Shown here: piece after piece, positions 53,203 through 64,000 of the stretch
Position numbering within the stretch: the first letter of the stretch is position 1
Layout: each line of letters opens with the position of its first letter
NCBI GenBank assembly: GCA_020912385.1
Contig: CP087215.1
Location: forward strand, 682,001 to 746,000
Source: Neofusicoccum parvum
Lineage: Eukaryota; Ascomycota; Dothideomycetes; Botryosphaeriales; Botryosphaeriaceae
DNA: 64,000 bases
Direction of reading: 5' to 3'
The notes under the pieces: generated by a model
Told to the model about the DNA's origin: nothing
Databases searched by the model: none
The model's input: the letters and a program-made list of their open reading frames with translations, nothing else
Translations under genes and position numbers: made by a program

Positions 53203-54219
53203 TGTAGCGTCCGCTTCGGTGATCAGATGAGGCGGTCAGGGAGTGCTGGAAAGAAGGGGATGTCGATATTTCTTGAACGAGAAGGGGGCACTTTGGTTCC
53301 CGTTGTCAAGGAGAAACTGTTCGGCGGGCATTGCCTCTCCGTCAAGTTCTCTGATGTATATATATTTCTTTTTCATAATCCTCAGGTTGTTCTCAAGGCT
53401 CTCTGGGCTGTTTTCTGTGCGCACATGCGCACGAGCAGAACGGCTTCGCCTCCTCCATCGCGCGTAAATCTTTCAATGAGCGCTCTTCATTTTGTTGAGA
53501 TGAGGACCGTGAGGGAGTAGGGCCTCCCCGAGGACGAGGGAAAGGGGGGCAGTGCTTGTAGCCAGCGGGCTGCCCTTACGCGACAGCGCAATCCAACTCC
53601 CATGAGCAAAAGCGCATTTGCGTGCGAGGCTTCTCGGGCAACTCTGCATATGTACCTCACTCTTAGCATGTCTCAGGCGTATTTTCTCACTGAGAAAACA
53701 GGCAGCAATATTTACGACAAATATTCATTGGTCCACGTGAAGTGGGTCCTCCGCTTTTTGCCTGGGGAGGTTAGGGCAGCCGCCGGAAGCGGAAGGTTTA
53801 AGACCAAGAGCATAGTTGCCACCGTGCGGTGGGCGTGGCTTATACATGCTCTCATCACCTGCTGACTAGCTCCACGAATGATGCCCATCCACGCTACATG
53901 AAGGTCTGATTTCATGATTGAGACCCAACGGATTCATCCGCAGACCTTGTCGTGCGCAATTGCGGACGAGTGGCCACATTCAGGGCTGACTTGGCTTGCG
54001 CCCCGTTGCCTACATGCTCTCTCGGTGAGCCCTTTATGAACGCCAGCTCTTGCCTCTTTGCAGGGCAAACCACACTTCCATTTTCCCGAATAAAGACATC
54101 AGATACCCCCGGGTGCACTACGTTTCACTGGATCGGGCCTTGATGGAATCTGCCTAGTCGAAGTAAGTTAGCACTATACTTTTACTCAGGATGCTTACAT
54201 CTTAGCTTAGCCGGGCAAC
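53203..54219. other. Intergenic
   Basis: No supported gene or repeat. Includes the upstream regions of the preceding small zinc protein gene and of zinc-module copy H. Confidence 0.45.
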
Positions 54220-55310
54220 ATGTCACAAACCCCCCATGCTGAGGCACGACAGAGGCGCCGAAGGGATCACCCCTGGCCGCAAACCTCGTCTGGAAACGGT
54301 TCCAACGAATACACGCTCCCACTCCGGTCTCTCAGTCAGGATCAGCAATATAATTCCCCGGCCCCCACCAACAGCCAGGCGATCCAGGGCGGCCTCAATG
54401 ATGTAGACCAGAGCTACTATCCCGCATCTGGTAACTTCGGTCAGCAGCACACTAACAGCACTGATGCTGGTAACTTGGAATTTGGCTTGAGCTCGGAGCC
54501 AAGTCAGCAGAGTGCAACGTATTTCGGGAGCCAGGAGCATCCTCACATATCAGGTACCGCCGAACCGTGGATCCAGTACCCGAGCTTGGATTACGACGAA
54601 AGCACTGACGTGCTTCCGGTCCAGGAATCATACATGGCAGATGTCCAACAGCTTGAACATTCGTCTCTGTATCATGAAACATCTGTAGGCCCCTCTGCAT
54701 ATCCTGATGCCAGCCATGATAGCGATCCGCAAATGGAATCCAGGACGCCAGGAGATCCCGGACCAGAAAGGAGATTGTGCTGTCCTTTCACGATCAAGGA
54801 TCCTCACCTCCTTCCAGTTTCTGCCGCGTGTTGGAGTACTGGATTCCAAAATGTCTCGCGCCTGAAGTAAGTCGTACCGGATTCGAGTGATTTTAAGGCT
54901 CTGCAACTGATTCCTTGGGCGTTACACCAGACAACATTTAAGACGCAACCATAGGATTGAGATATCACAACAAGAGAGAAACACGACTGAAGAAGAGAAA
55001 TTTGAAAATGTGTGGCGAGAGCTGTATCCGGAGTATACCGGACAGATACCTTCACCTTGTATAGCATACCCCTTCGTGACGTGTTCATTAGTAACTACTG
55101 TCGGCTGAGACTAAAATCTTCCCAGATGGCTGGAACAAAGAAGCGCTACAACGTCGGCAAAACCTACGCGTCATTGAAGAGCATGAAGAATTCATCCGGG
55201 CGCAGGTTTGGCAGCGATTTCATGACGCACAGATGGTTTCCATGCTGGACGGTGTCTTTGATGCCTTTCGCCACTCAAGGCGTGTTGACCTACTCCCTCG
55301 CCAAGAGTAA
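54220..55310 (+). CDS. Zinc-module family protein, copy H (second zinc unit missing)
   Basis: Exons 54220-54866, 54931-55058 and 55126-55310 give 319 residues. The N-terminus is low complexity (Gln/Ser/Asn/Tyr). The first unit is RRLCCPFTIKDP...ACWSTGFQNVSRLK, with the usual phase-2 intron, then QHLRRNH. Here the CPRC...H...C unit and basic linker, about 45 residues in other copies, are absent. The sequence jumps to EEEKFENVWRELYP and QIPSPY with the normal phase-1 intron. The last exon is short (RYNFRV-type helical tail ending LLPRQE). Exon 2 is 128 bases instead of about 270. This looks like an internal deletion that kept the frame. First gene of the tandem array. Confidence 0.72.
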
Positions 55311-56571
55311 CAGAGAACCGCACTCTATTCTTCTCACTTTGTTGCAGTCATTCGTTTCATCTTTGCCACATTGTCTTTGCCGCGTGTTCCCGCCCCTTTC
55401 ACTCTCGTACAAAGTTCACAGTCACAGAGCTCACCTCAGATGGACGTGCAATTCCCCTGGGATGAATGGCAAATTTCTAAAATTATTACCCGGTCCTCGT
55501 TGTGATTCGACGCTCACGAAAAGCTGAAGGATCGGATTTGCCCGAGAAGGACACGGTTCGCCGCCTGCGAATTAATCTGGAGCCAATGGGATGGCTTGGG
55601 TCGGTCTTGGCGTTAGTCGGTTGAGTCATCCACGAATATCACGAGGCTTGCTAAGATAACTCGCGCAGAAGATTCGAATCGTTCCTTGTGAAAGGGAGGT
55701 GCCTGTTCAAATAGAAAGTGACATTTGCCGAGGCTTCAATGTCATACAGATTCACTAAAACGAGGCTGAGTTTGTAGACCAACCTAGATGGTGTTGGCGG
55801 TGGTCACAGGGCCCAAAAAACGGGGCACAGCCTACTAGCTGACGCATTGTGGCACCCCTGCGTAATTGCCACGTCGCTGCCTGTTAGTCCTAAAAGCCAG
55901 TTCCGCCGTTGCGAATTCCAAGTCTTGCGTGTATCCAGCATTCTAAGAACCTCATCTTGATATAGTACCTCCATGTCTTGTGGTTTGATGTGTATGCCTC
56001 CATCATGATTCTTTGACATATCGCTGATGCGTTTCATTCTCTCAACTCTGCAGGATCGATTTCGCGAATGCCCCGACGTTGAAGATACCGCGTTTCGAAA
56101 CAGGAACGCAGGTTGTCAAAATCGAAATACTCCGGACCTCTCGAGTCCTGACTCTGGGAATATCCGCCCTGAAATGCTCTTCCTCACATCCGGTCCCTCT
56201 CGGCTCGCTCTTTGCTCTCAGAAGAACCATATCAGTCTGCAGTCGATCGCAGATTTGGGTTACACATAAAGATCCCGGATATCTGGCTCTCGTCATCGGA
56301 GTAGATTCCAGGTTCTCCATCACACCTATTTTTTGGATCTGGGTAGCTACGTCATAGGTAGTGCAGTTCCACGTCATCTGCATAGAATACGTCTGATTCC
56401 CCTTTATCAAAGCATATCTATTTCCTTTACTTCTCTGTTTTTTGCATAGACAGCGTTGCATTTTGGAATTATTGAGCCACATCCGGTTGGTGTTTTGTGC
56501 TCCTTTTCTCTTCGACATCACTTTACATTACGTTAACTTAGAGTCCTCAACTTTCAAGCGAAGGGACAGAC
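55311..56571. other. Intergenic within the array
   Basis: No intact gene. The minus-strand frame 56042-56521 has no motifs. A GTAAAACGAGGCTGA-like segment near 55756 recurs near 58170, possibly old repeat DNA. Confidence 0.4.
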
Positions 56572-57852
56572 ATGGGTTCTGTACGTATACTGGAGTCGGA
56601 TGTCCGAGCGCAGAATGAAGATGGAAAAGAAGGGCGAACAGCCCCGTCTACGCATGTGCTGGCTTCTCGAGGTGGGCCTAGCACGAGTGTACCTCTCGAT
56701 CGCGGATATCCGAACGCCTCAGACGATAATCCAAGAGAGAATCCACCGCCTCATAAGAAGCCTTCAAAAAGGCGTAAAGGAGAAGACCAAGAGCGCGATG
56801 ACGAGGACGATGGAGACAATCAAGACGATAGGAACTCAACCGGGTCGTCGACCGGCAAACGCAGACTTGCTTGTCCATTCTTCAAACGGAAGCCCACAAA
56901 TACGCGGCCTTCGTGTGTTTATCCAGGATTTAGCAGCATTGCAAGACTAAAGTAAGCCCGTCCAATCCTAACACTGACACCTGGATCACTCAATGCTGAT
57001 ATTTCAAGGGAGCATCTCTACCGACAGCACATGTTACCTCCCTACAAATGTCCTAGGTGTTCGACATACTTCATGACGGACTTGGAACTCTACGATCACT
57101 CCAGAGCTCCTGACCCCTGTCAAGTCAACGGCGCCAATACACTAGAAGGAATAACTCCGGATCAGGAGAAGGCTCTGAAGAGCAAGAAGAGAACTAACAA
57201 ATCTGGAACTCTCAACAACGAAGAAGAGAAATGGCGTGATATTTACACCATTCTATTCCCTCTCGAGAATATACCATCTCCTTGTAAGTATCCCATCTCT
57301 CCTCCTAGTCGGTGTAGTTCTGACCTGCAATGAGACTGTGACACTATCTCAGCCCCGCCACAATATGAGGATTTTCTGAGAAGAGAGGTACCGTCCCTCC
57401 TACGACAACGGCTTAGAACAACACCAGTTCAAAGCCTCAGAATTCTTGATGAGGAGACGCAAATGCATATCGTCGACCTTGTGCGCGATTGTCAGGAGCT
57501 TTTGTTCTCAAGATGGCATCCCGGGGCTACGGAAATTCCCAATGAAGGTGTTCCTGGTGTTGATGGAAACTCCAACCCCACTCCTGCGGAACGAATGGAA
57601 GGCTTGCAAAGCCAAAAATTAAATCTACTGGACGATAAAAACAATATCATGGAAGAAGTAGAGAACGGGGCCAAGGTCGAACCGGGATCATCACCTCCTG
57701 TTCATAATCTCCCCGAATATCCAGCGGATACACCCCTGAGCGATGTGTCCACAATAACAAAGATGGGACTAGCAGATAGGGAAGGTATTTCTGAAAATGT
57801 TGTGGAAGCTTGCTCAGGAACACCTACAACACAAAATACTCTTCAGGCATGA
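56572..57852 (+). CDS. Zinc-module family protein, copy I
   Basis: Exons 56572-56951, 57009-57283 and 57353-57852 give 384 residues. The N-terminus is polar with an acidic/basic patch (HKKPSKRRKGEDQERDDEDD). The module is RRLACPFFKRKP...CVYPGFSSIARLK, then EHLYRQH, CPRCSTYF, H, C, the linker KALKSKKR, EEKWRDIYTILFP and IPSPS. The last exon starts PPQYEDFLRREVPSLL, helical, and ends in an acidic Ser/Pro-rich tail. All ligands and both splice phases are conserved. This appears to be an intact array member. Confidence 0.82.
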
Positions 57853-58653
57853 TTCCAACTACCAACGCATCAAGAAACTCTGGAAGTTTTCAAGAGCTCT
57901 TCTTTAAGAAAAATTTCAGGACGGACAATGGAATATTTTGATATTCGTCGGCAACAAGTTGTCATCGTTCCCATTCAGTTATCATCAACACTGCTGGCTT
58001 TCCATAGCGTCATAGAAGGTTGAGGTGGTTTTCTTAAGGCTTACATAGTCACTGGTCAATTAAATGTAAATTTCGGATTGGTAACACCTTGAGGGCTTTG
58101 AATCGATATCAGGCGTCGATGGTAACGGCCTAGTGCATCTAGGCTGGCGTTCCAGATCATCGGTAAAACGAGGCTGACTCCAGATGACTAGTATTGCGTC
58201 ATGCAGCCTTGCCAGCCCAATAATGCCATCTTTAGAAAAGTGGAGCGAAAGGCGTACAGTATTTCGAGCTAGGCTGCCAGTTCATAGGCGCCAGGACTAA
58301 GAGAAACCCAATCTCATGCATAGGTAAGGCCGCAGCTTATCTCTTGACCCGATGCTTGCAGTACTTAAATCTGCGGTTTGCCGTATTGCGAACCGCCTTA
58401 ATCCCACTTCTTCGCGGCTGTTATTCCCGATAGCCTTATATAAAAGCCCTAGAATTCAACATCGTCAACGCTCACGATCTCTTCCTTCTATCTCATTCGA
58501 TTAACCTATCACACGCTCAACCTCTACGGCCAGCCCACTGGAGGCGAAGAGCTAGTCCAGCACCGTTAGCAAGCCTCAGTACCATAAGGCTTCAAGGTGC
58601 TCACTCATATCGTCAAGGAGGTTTGTGTTAAAAACCTCTTTGAGATTTCAAAC
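57853..58653. other. Intergenic within the array
   Basis: AT-rich with a few diverged short repeats. A TATATAAAA-like signal near 58437 could serve copy J. Confidence 0.45.
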
Positions 58654-60180
58654 ATGATGGAGTTTCCAAGAAATGGTTGTTCCACGTTTGGTTCTAATAC
58701 TCCATCTCCGGAAGAATTTAGGGCACAGGAAGATGTCAAGACGACCAGCAACAGGTCGAACAACATTGACTTGGAGCTACCATCCAAAAGCAGGAAGTTG
58801 AGCTGTTGTTCATGTCTCGACATCTATGAACAGGGTCAAGATTGCCGGTGTGGATGTGGCATGGACAATGTTGAGAAACGCAAGTTCGCATGCCCTTACT
58901 ACAGGAGAGACCCAAGTCGGAAGCCTTCATCCACATCCTGCGCGTATCCCGGCTTTCCGACAATCTTCAGAGTAAAGTGAGCCATGACTAAGCAAGAGTT
59001 ATTAGAAAAGAAAGAAGCGCTAAACGGTTTTCTGGAAAGGGAACACTTGTATAGAAAGCATAAAGCAACAGACGCAAAATGCTCCCGGTGCCTCGAAACG
59101 TATCCTTCAGAAGACGCTCTCGAAGTCCACCAGAGGTCTTTAGAAGCTTGCCAATTGAAAAACCAAGCACAACCACAGGGCTTCACCAAAGAACAAGAGA
59201 AAAGGCTCAGAAGCCGTAAGAGGTCATCAATACACATCTCAGATGAGGAGAAGTGGTATGAGGTCTATCGCATTCTATTTCCCGAGGAGACAAAAATGCC
59301 AAACCCTTGTAAGTCAGGTATCTCACTGGTGAAACGACGCCATTCTAGCTCCGTATACTAATACTCGCAAGATATTGATGATGGGGTGAGCCATCCGGTG
59401 GAAGAGATATCCCGGTACCTAGACTTCAGCCGTAAAAGAATGCCTCAAGAACTGATGAAAGAACTTGATCGGTCTCTTGCCGGAATGGATGCCAGTCTGG
59501 GCAAAGCTTGGAAGAGCGGACTTGTCGATGCGGTGCTCAAGTGCCAAGACCATATTTCCAAATTATTTTGGAAAAACCAAGAAGAACCATCTCGTAACAA
59601 CGGATTGAGTGAGGAAGCGGCGCATTTGGACCTGGAAAATTACGATCGGTCGGAATCCGAATGCCACAAATTGTCTCCACGTTCGGAAGATATACTAACC
59701 ATGCCAGTTTCACTGGATGGTTTCGATGGAGTCGGTGATGTCGGTGATCTCCCACGATCACCCACGGCAGAAAAGCTATCAGATCCGGAACTAGGCATCT
59801 CTGGCGAAGTTCTGGAGCTTTCTGAGCTCCACGAGAATGCCGTAATAGCAAATTCATCAGAAGAACCTCTCCCAAATTGGATTTCTGAGATTGCACCCAG
59901 CCATTCGGGCCAAATTTCAGAGGAGCCGTTGGATACCAACGGCCCAGAGCAAAACTTTGGATCAGGCTGGATATCTTGTTCCAGTCAATTCGTTCCACAC
60001 CAGTCTATACCAGATTTTCCAAACTCTCCTCGTGAGGAATGGTTTGGTAGTGGATTCTGTGATGGATTTACTTTCGAGAATCAGACTGCTGCTATACAAT
60101 ATGTAGAAGATCCCTGGGTGCGCTTAGAGCCGTGTGCTAGCGACCAAACCTCAGAAAACCTTGGCTTTCAATGGATTTGA
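58654..60180 (+). CDS. Zinc-module family protein, copy J
   Basis: Exons 58654-58976, 59040-59308 and 59372-60180 give 466 residues. The N-terminus is short and contains an extra cysteine cluster (CCSCLDIYEQGQDCRCGCG) not seen in the other copies. The module is RKFACPYYRRDP...TSCAYPGFPTIFRVK, then EHLYRKH, CSRCLETY, H, C, the linker RLRSRKR, EEKWYEVYRILFP and MPNPY. The long last exon begins with a helical region (YLDFSRKRMPQELMKELDRS) and ends in an acidic, Ser/Pro/Gly-rich tail. Splice phases are as in the other copies. Intact array member. Function unknown. Confidence 0.82.
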
Positions 60181-60572
60181 GGCAATCCCTTTGTTACAGG
60201 CTGTTAGATACCTGTAACTGGAAGAAGAATCATTGAGAAGCCGTTTGAAGAAACATGTTGTCACGTAATAATACGTCTAGGGACTTGGATTCCTCAGCAT
60301 TCCAACTATGATTAGCTTTGGAGGAGTCCAATGAATTTGGACAAATATTGGTCCTTAGACCAATATATCTTATTGCCATTGGCTCTGATTATGACCCTAG
60401 TGAAGAACATTTAATTTCCTTACCATTAACATAGATTCTCTCGTCAAATTATCGTGAACCAGGTCTTGGTCGCCTACGGGACTGCTTCACGACCGAGCTT
60501 GACAAGCCTGCACTTGTCTAACGTAATAATCGACGCCCAAAAGCCGCGCCCAGCTTCTAACAGCAGATAATC
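60181..60572. other. Intergenic within the array
   Basis: AT-rich 392-base gap between copies J and K; contains an imperfect TTGGACAAATATTGGTCC-type inverted repeat near 60335. No gene. Confidence 0.4.
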
Positions 60573-61960
60573 ATGCCTGAACCTCGCAATCAATGGTCGC
60601 ATGCGGCACTCGAAGACTCTAACAATGTACTGATACTCACTGGATTCGACGGCTCCACAAACCACGGCCGCTTAAGCATCGCTTCCACTGCAGATGCACA
60701 AATATCCGGAAAAGGTAGCTTCACGAATTCAGGAAAGAGGAAAACGAACTCAGATTCTAGTCATGTCCGTGAGCACGGCTACGGAAACGGCAGCAAACGA
60801 TCCCGTCAAGAATCGAGCCAGGAGGAGGCAACGGACAGTGAGCCTCGGAGGTTTGCTTGTATCTTTTTCAAGCGGGATCCGCTGAGAATTCGCAAATGCA
60901 GAGCCTGTGCTGGCCCCGGATTTTCAGATGTAGCCAAGTTGAAGTACGTTCAGCTCTGTCGTTCACTGTGTCTAAGAGATTGTGTCTGAAAAAGATCCAC
61001 GTGTAGGGAACACCTTTATCGCGTACATAGCAAGCCGGTTCACTGCCCTAGGTGTATGGAAAACTTCCCAAGTGAGCAAGACTTGAGAAACCATCTACGA
61101 GCTACCGAAAGATGCCCTGAGGCGACCGGCTCGCAGGAAGTTGAGGGCCTTGACAGCACGCAGGTTGCAAAGTTGAAGACGAAAAAGCGAGCAAAGGAAG
61201 GAGATTCAGATGAACACAAATGGAAAGAAGTGTACAAAATCGCATTTTCGGAAGACGAAGAAAGCGAATACCCAAGCCCATGTAAGATACCAACCATGAC
61301 ATCATTGGAGAGAGCTTGATTGACTCAATTTCATACATAGACTGCGACATCAACCCGATCTCCCATTTTTGGGCCCGATTCGAAAAGTTCTGGCGTATGC
61401 GGACTCAATCGATAGTAGAGCAAATCTTGGAAGAGGAATGCATCGGGAATTCAATGGCCCAGCTGCTTGATCGGCTTTCTTACCTGGTATCATTGACCAA
61501 CGAGCGCCTTCATGCAGAGTTTACGTCTTCGAGCCGATCTCTCAAGTTATCCTCATCTGTGCACCACACCGCTCGCAGGATCTTGCATAACTCCCAAGAC
61601 AAATCAGCAGGGGATGAAGATGGTGTTTTGATGCTTCTCTGAGGCTTGGCGGAAGATATATCTCTCCAGGCCCTTGCGGAAGCCCCCAAATGTCTCGGAC
61701 AGCAGCCTGAACATGAGAAAACGCTCACCACTCAAGGAGACTTCCGCCTGCCGACAATTTCATCAACACCGAAGAAAACTTCGCCTACATTGGCTGCGTC
61801 GTGCAGCGATTCACCCAGTGAAGAGGCGACGACAGGGCCGAAAAGCTCCTTCGGTGAACTCGACATCACCGCAACTAGCTCCTGGGGTTCCGACTTCGGT
61901 CTAGGATGGCTGTTTCCAATTGATGGGCCAGAGCTCTCAACAGATGTGCAAGGCAGTTGA
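60573..61960 (+). pseudogene. Zinc-module family protein, copy K, with premature TGA
   Basis: Exons 60573-60943, 61007-61281 and 61341 onward. The module is RRFACIFFKRDP...ACAGPGFSDVAKLK, then EHLYRVH, CPRCMENF, H, C, the linker LKTKKR, EHKWKEVYKIAF and YPSPY. Note FSE instead of the usual LFP. The frame ends at TGA 61640-61642 (315 residues), but the same frame stays open to 61960 and encodes a further 105 residues of acidic, Ser-rich tail ending SDFGLGWLFPID, like the tails of other copies. A CGA or TGG to TGA transition would explain it. A truncated protein with a complete zinc module may still be made. Fourth gene of the array. Confidence 0.78.
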
Positions 61961-63019
61961 AGTATTGAAGCTGAGGGTGCTCAGTAGCGCATTTAGTTTC
62001 ATTCATTAGATACTGTGCATCACTTTCCAGTTTCCAATAGAATAAGAGCAATAATTGCGACCGAAAAGAAAAAAAATAGAGTAGAAATCCGAGCCTCCTG
62101 TGAACGGACTCTGTTGATAAAAGCATTGCGTATGTGGCTTAGCCATTTCAATACAACATCAATCACATATTCTTACTATTGCTGAGGTTCCACGTAAGCT
62201 GACCGCATGACTATCAGGCATGATTGATAGCCTTGTTGTTCCCGTCGTGCATGACCGATCAGCCCAAAGTCCGCGTCACATAATCTGATTAGGCACTTCG
62301 GCACTCATATGCTCTAGCGCCTTGGCTTACATGGCTCTAGCATCTTTTATTCGTGTTCAAATGCTGCTGTGGCCCTTTATTAGCCCTTCAATACCCGCAA
62401 TTGCGAGATAATGACACTTTCCCACTGCGCCAACGTGTTTCAAGGCATGCAAGGTTGAAAGAGAATTTCGCACTTGCGAGCCTCAGCCTTAAACTTAGTC
62501 ATGAGATGATATTTTACATAAATTAGAAAGAAGCCTCCCATCAAAAGAGATACCTCAACCTATTCTTCCGCAACAAGACATCCAAGAAGTCACTTGTACT
62601 TTGTTACTCCACTAGTGACATACTGGCTGGCCTGAGGCCTTCGGGCCACCACAGCCGTCAAACTCGCGGCGGCTGTCTATCAAACGCGTGGCATACTTTT
62701 CATTCTCCCACCAGGCTCCTCCAGTACTCGTTGATTGGCAGCGAGTAGTTTTCATTCTGTTCGTTATAGTACTCACACACGATTCAACCACTCGAAGTAG
62801 CGGGGATTTATCAGTGTGAATACGTCGGTTTCCGTTGTCTTCTGCGCTAAGCGGAGGGTCGGTTCCCTCTGCATCCTGTTTTTCAAAATTTCTCATACTC
62901 GAAACCCAAACCTTATACGTACGAAAGGATACGAATCAGATATTCACGACGAAAACAACAACAACAACAGAAAAAAAAATTTGTGCGACTCTGTTAACAA
63001 AAATAATCAAAGTTGAAAG
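61961..63019. other. Intergenic, may contain the missing 5' exon of copy L
   Basis: Contains a strong GC hairpin around 62633-62675 (GGCCTGAGGCC-TTCG-GGCC and ACAGCCG...CGGCTGT). A coding first exon for copy L is expected here but no ATG-led frame with a clear donor was found. Confidence 0.35.
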
Positions 63020-64000
63020 ACCAGAACTAGAAGAAAATTCGTCTGTCCCTTCTATCGGAAGATTGCTGGCATCAAAGATCTAGACTTTACGTCTTGCTTC
63101 CACCCAGGCTTTGTCACTACGTTTCGTATGAAGTATGCTGGCCTCTCACCTCGACTTCTTGTCCTGTCAACTCCGAATATCTGACAAGTTCATAGAGAGC
63201 ACCTTTACAGACAACACAAATTCCCCGAGCACTATTGCCATCGCTGTTGTTCCAGTTTTAAGGCCGAAAATCTCCTTCGCGAACATCAACGAGCGCCACA
63301 GGGCTGTGAGATAGTCGAGAAGGAGCCTACAAAAAGTACGATCACTTCAGAGCAAGAGCGAGAGCTTAGGAACAAGAAAAGGACACGGAATAAACCGGAA
63401 GAAGAAAAGTGGAAAGACATCTACAGGATCATCTTCCCTGATGATACTATAATACCTTCTCCATGTGAGTTTTCGTCAGACACACCAAACAGACTGGAAA
63501 GTACTGAGTGAATATAGACTGTGAAGTGGAGGCTTCGGGCAGATTTGCAAAATTTCAGGAATTCAGCGAGCGGAATTTGGATGCTGTTTTTCGCAAGCAA
63601 CTGAAACGAGCTGCTGAGGATGACGAGGATTTTCGTAAAGAGGAACTCGAGAGGAAGCTCTTAGGCTTCGTTCGGGACCTTCAAGATGAAATGGTCGCCT
63701 GCTTTGAGCTATGCAAAGATGGAGAAGAGCTTGAGGGTGTGGAGTGCTCAAAAAGCCCGAATGAGTCTCCACAGGATTCATCCGGCCATCTCTCAGACTC
63801 TCAAAGCGAGGAAGATCTTGAGCCTTTAAAAAGTCCCTCCCCCAGCTTTATAGAACCTGAAGCAGCTGATTTGGGAGCCGACAATATCCCTCCGATCCCG
63901 GCACCATCACCACTTCTTGAGACAGGCGCACAGTCTTTTGAGGGTAGCTCGACATATACAGAGCGCGACAATTCGTCGTCACGACTAGGTGAAGTTGGAC
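63020..64000 (+). CDS. Zinc-module family protein, copy L (runs off the window)
   Basis: Exons from 63020 (acceptor TTGAAAG) to 63132, 63196-63464 and 63518 to beyond 64000. The module is RKFVCPFYRKIA...TSCFHPGFVTTFRMK, then EHLYRQH, CHRCCSSF, H, C, the linker ELRNKKR, EEKWKDIYRIIFP and IPSPY. The last exon is helical (RNLDAVFRKQLKR, RKLLGFVRDLQDEM) then acidic and Ser/Pro-rich, still open at the window edge. Exon 2 is 269 bases, as in copy J. The N-terminal exon was not identified because a TGA precedes the acceptor in frame; either an upstream exon exists or the 5' end is lost. Last visible gene of the tandem array. Confidence 0.72.

Noticed and set aside
56042..56521. 159-codon minus-strand frame between copies H and I
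   Set aside because: Composition and codon use look random and no splice sites extend it; considered chance.
62633..62675. Hairpin-rich segment considered as tRNA or structured ncRNA
   Set aside because: Stems are short, no T-loop (GGTTCGAAT-type) or box A/B pattern is present; left as a simple palindromic stretch.

Overview
The window is genomic DNA of a filamentous ascomycete, probably Pezizomycotina. The evidence is: short (about 40-80 base) GT-AG introns with CTGAC/CTAAC-like branch sites in nearly every gene, GC-rich third positions in the metabolic genes, fungal families (Zn2Cys6 regulators, PTH11-era small secreted proteins, fungal UGT, P450, DHA1 transporter, GH79) and a Fot1/pogo-type transposon. 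No rRNA, tRNA or CRISPR was seen. The genus cannot be named from the sequence alone. All gene models were assembled by eye from reading frames and splice sites.

Left part (1-9.2 kb): a UDP-glycosyltransferase, a DHA1-type MFS transporter broken by two in-frame stops, a cytochrome P450 with an unusual oxygen-activation helix, and a Sulfotransfer_4-type P-loop protein. These are tailoring and transport functions without a backbone synthase in view. From 10.2 to 14.6 kb lie the first copy of a zinc-module gene family (see below), a bZIP regulator and a small secreted cysteine protein.

Sugar region (14.8-23.4 kb): a short-chain dehydrogenase of the L-xylulose reductase/sorbose reductase type is divergent from a zinc-dependent xylitol/sorbitol dehydrogenase. 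Next come a decayed inverted transporter fragment, an intact MFS sugar transporter and a Gal4/Lac9-like Zn2Cys6 regulator. Together they look like a polyol/pentose uptake and oxidation cluster with its own regulator.

Middle part (24.4-34.2 kb): a large secreted cysteine-rich protein, a Ser/Pro-rich protein with a striking base-skew flip, a small single-pass membrane protein, a C2H2 plus Zn2Cys6 transcription factor with a frame break, and a large multi-pass glycoprotein.

Accessory part (34.7-64 kb): two related zinc-module genes (34.7-35.9 and 42.3-44.2 kb) flank about 6 kb of inserted or decayed DNA. That segment holds a C2H2 gene, a cysteine-rich gene split by a 1.85-kb pogo-like transposon, and three clusters of a 10-base TGAGAGCCTT motif. 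After an interlude of single-copy genes (Ser-rich protein, two small YCC-x-C zinc proteins, DUF1989 protein, GH79 glucuronidase) comes a tandem array of five more zinc-module genes (54.2-64 kb), the last cut by the window edge. In total eight paralogs of this family occur in 64 kb. They share a three-exon core with identical splice phases, an N-terminal low-complexity region, an atypical C2H2 plus CCHC zinc module, a Lys/Arg-rich linker, a conserved W-x2-I/V-Y/W-x-I-L-F-P block and a variable acidic tail. Some copies are damaged or have lost the second zinc module. This expanding, decaying family is the most interesting feature of the window.
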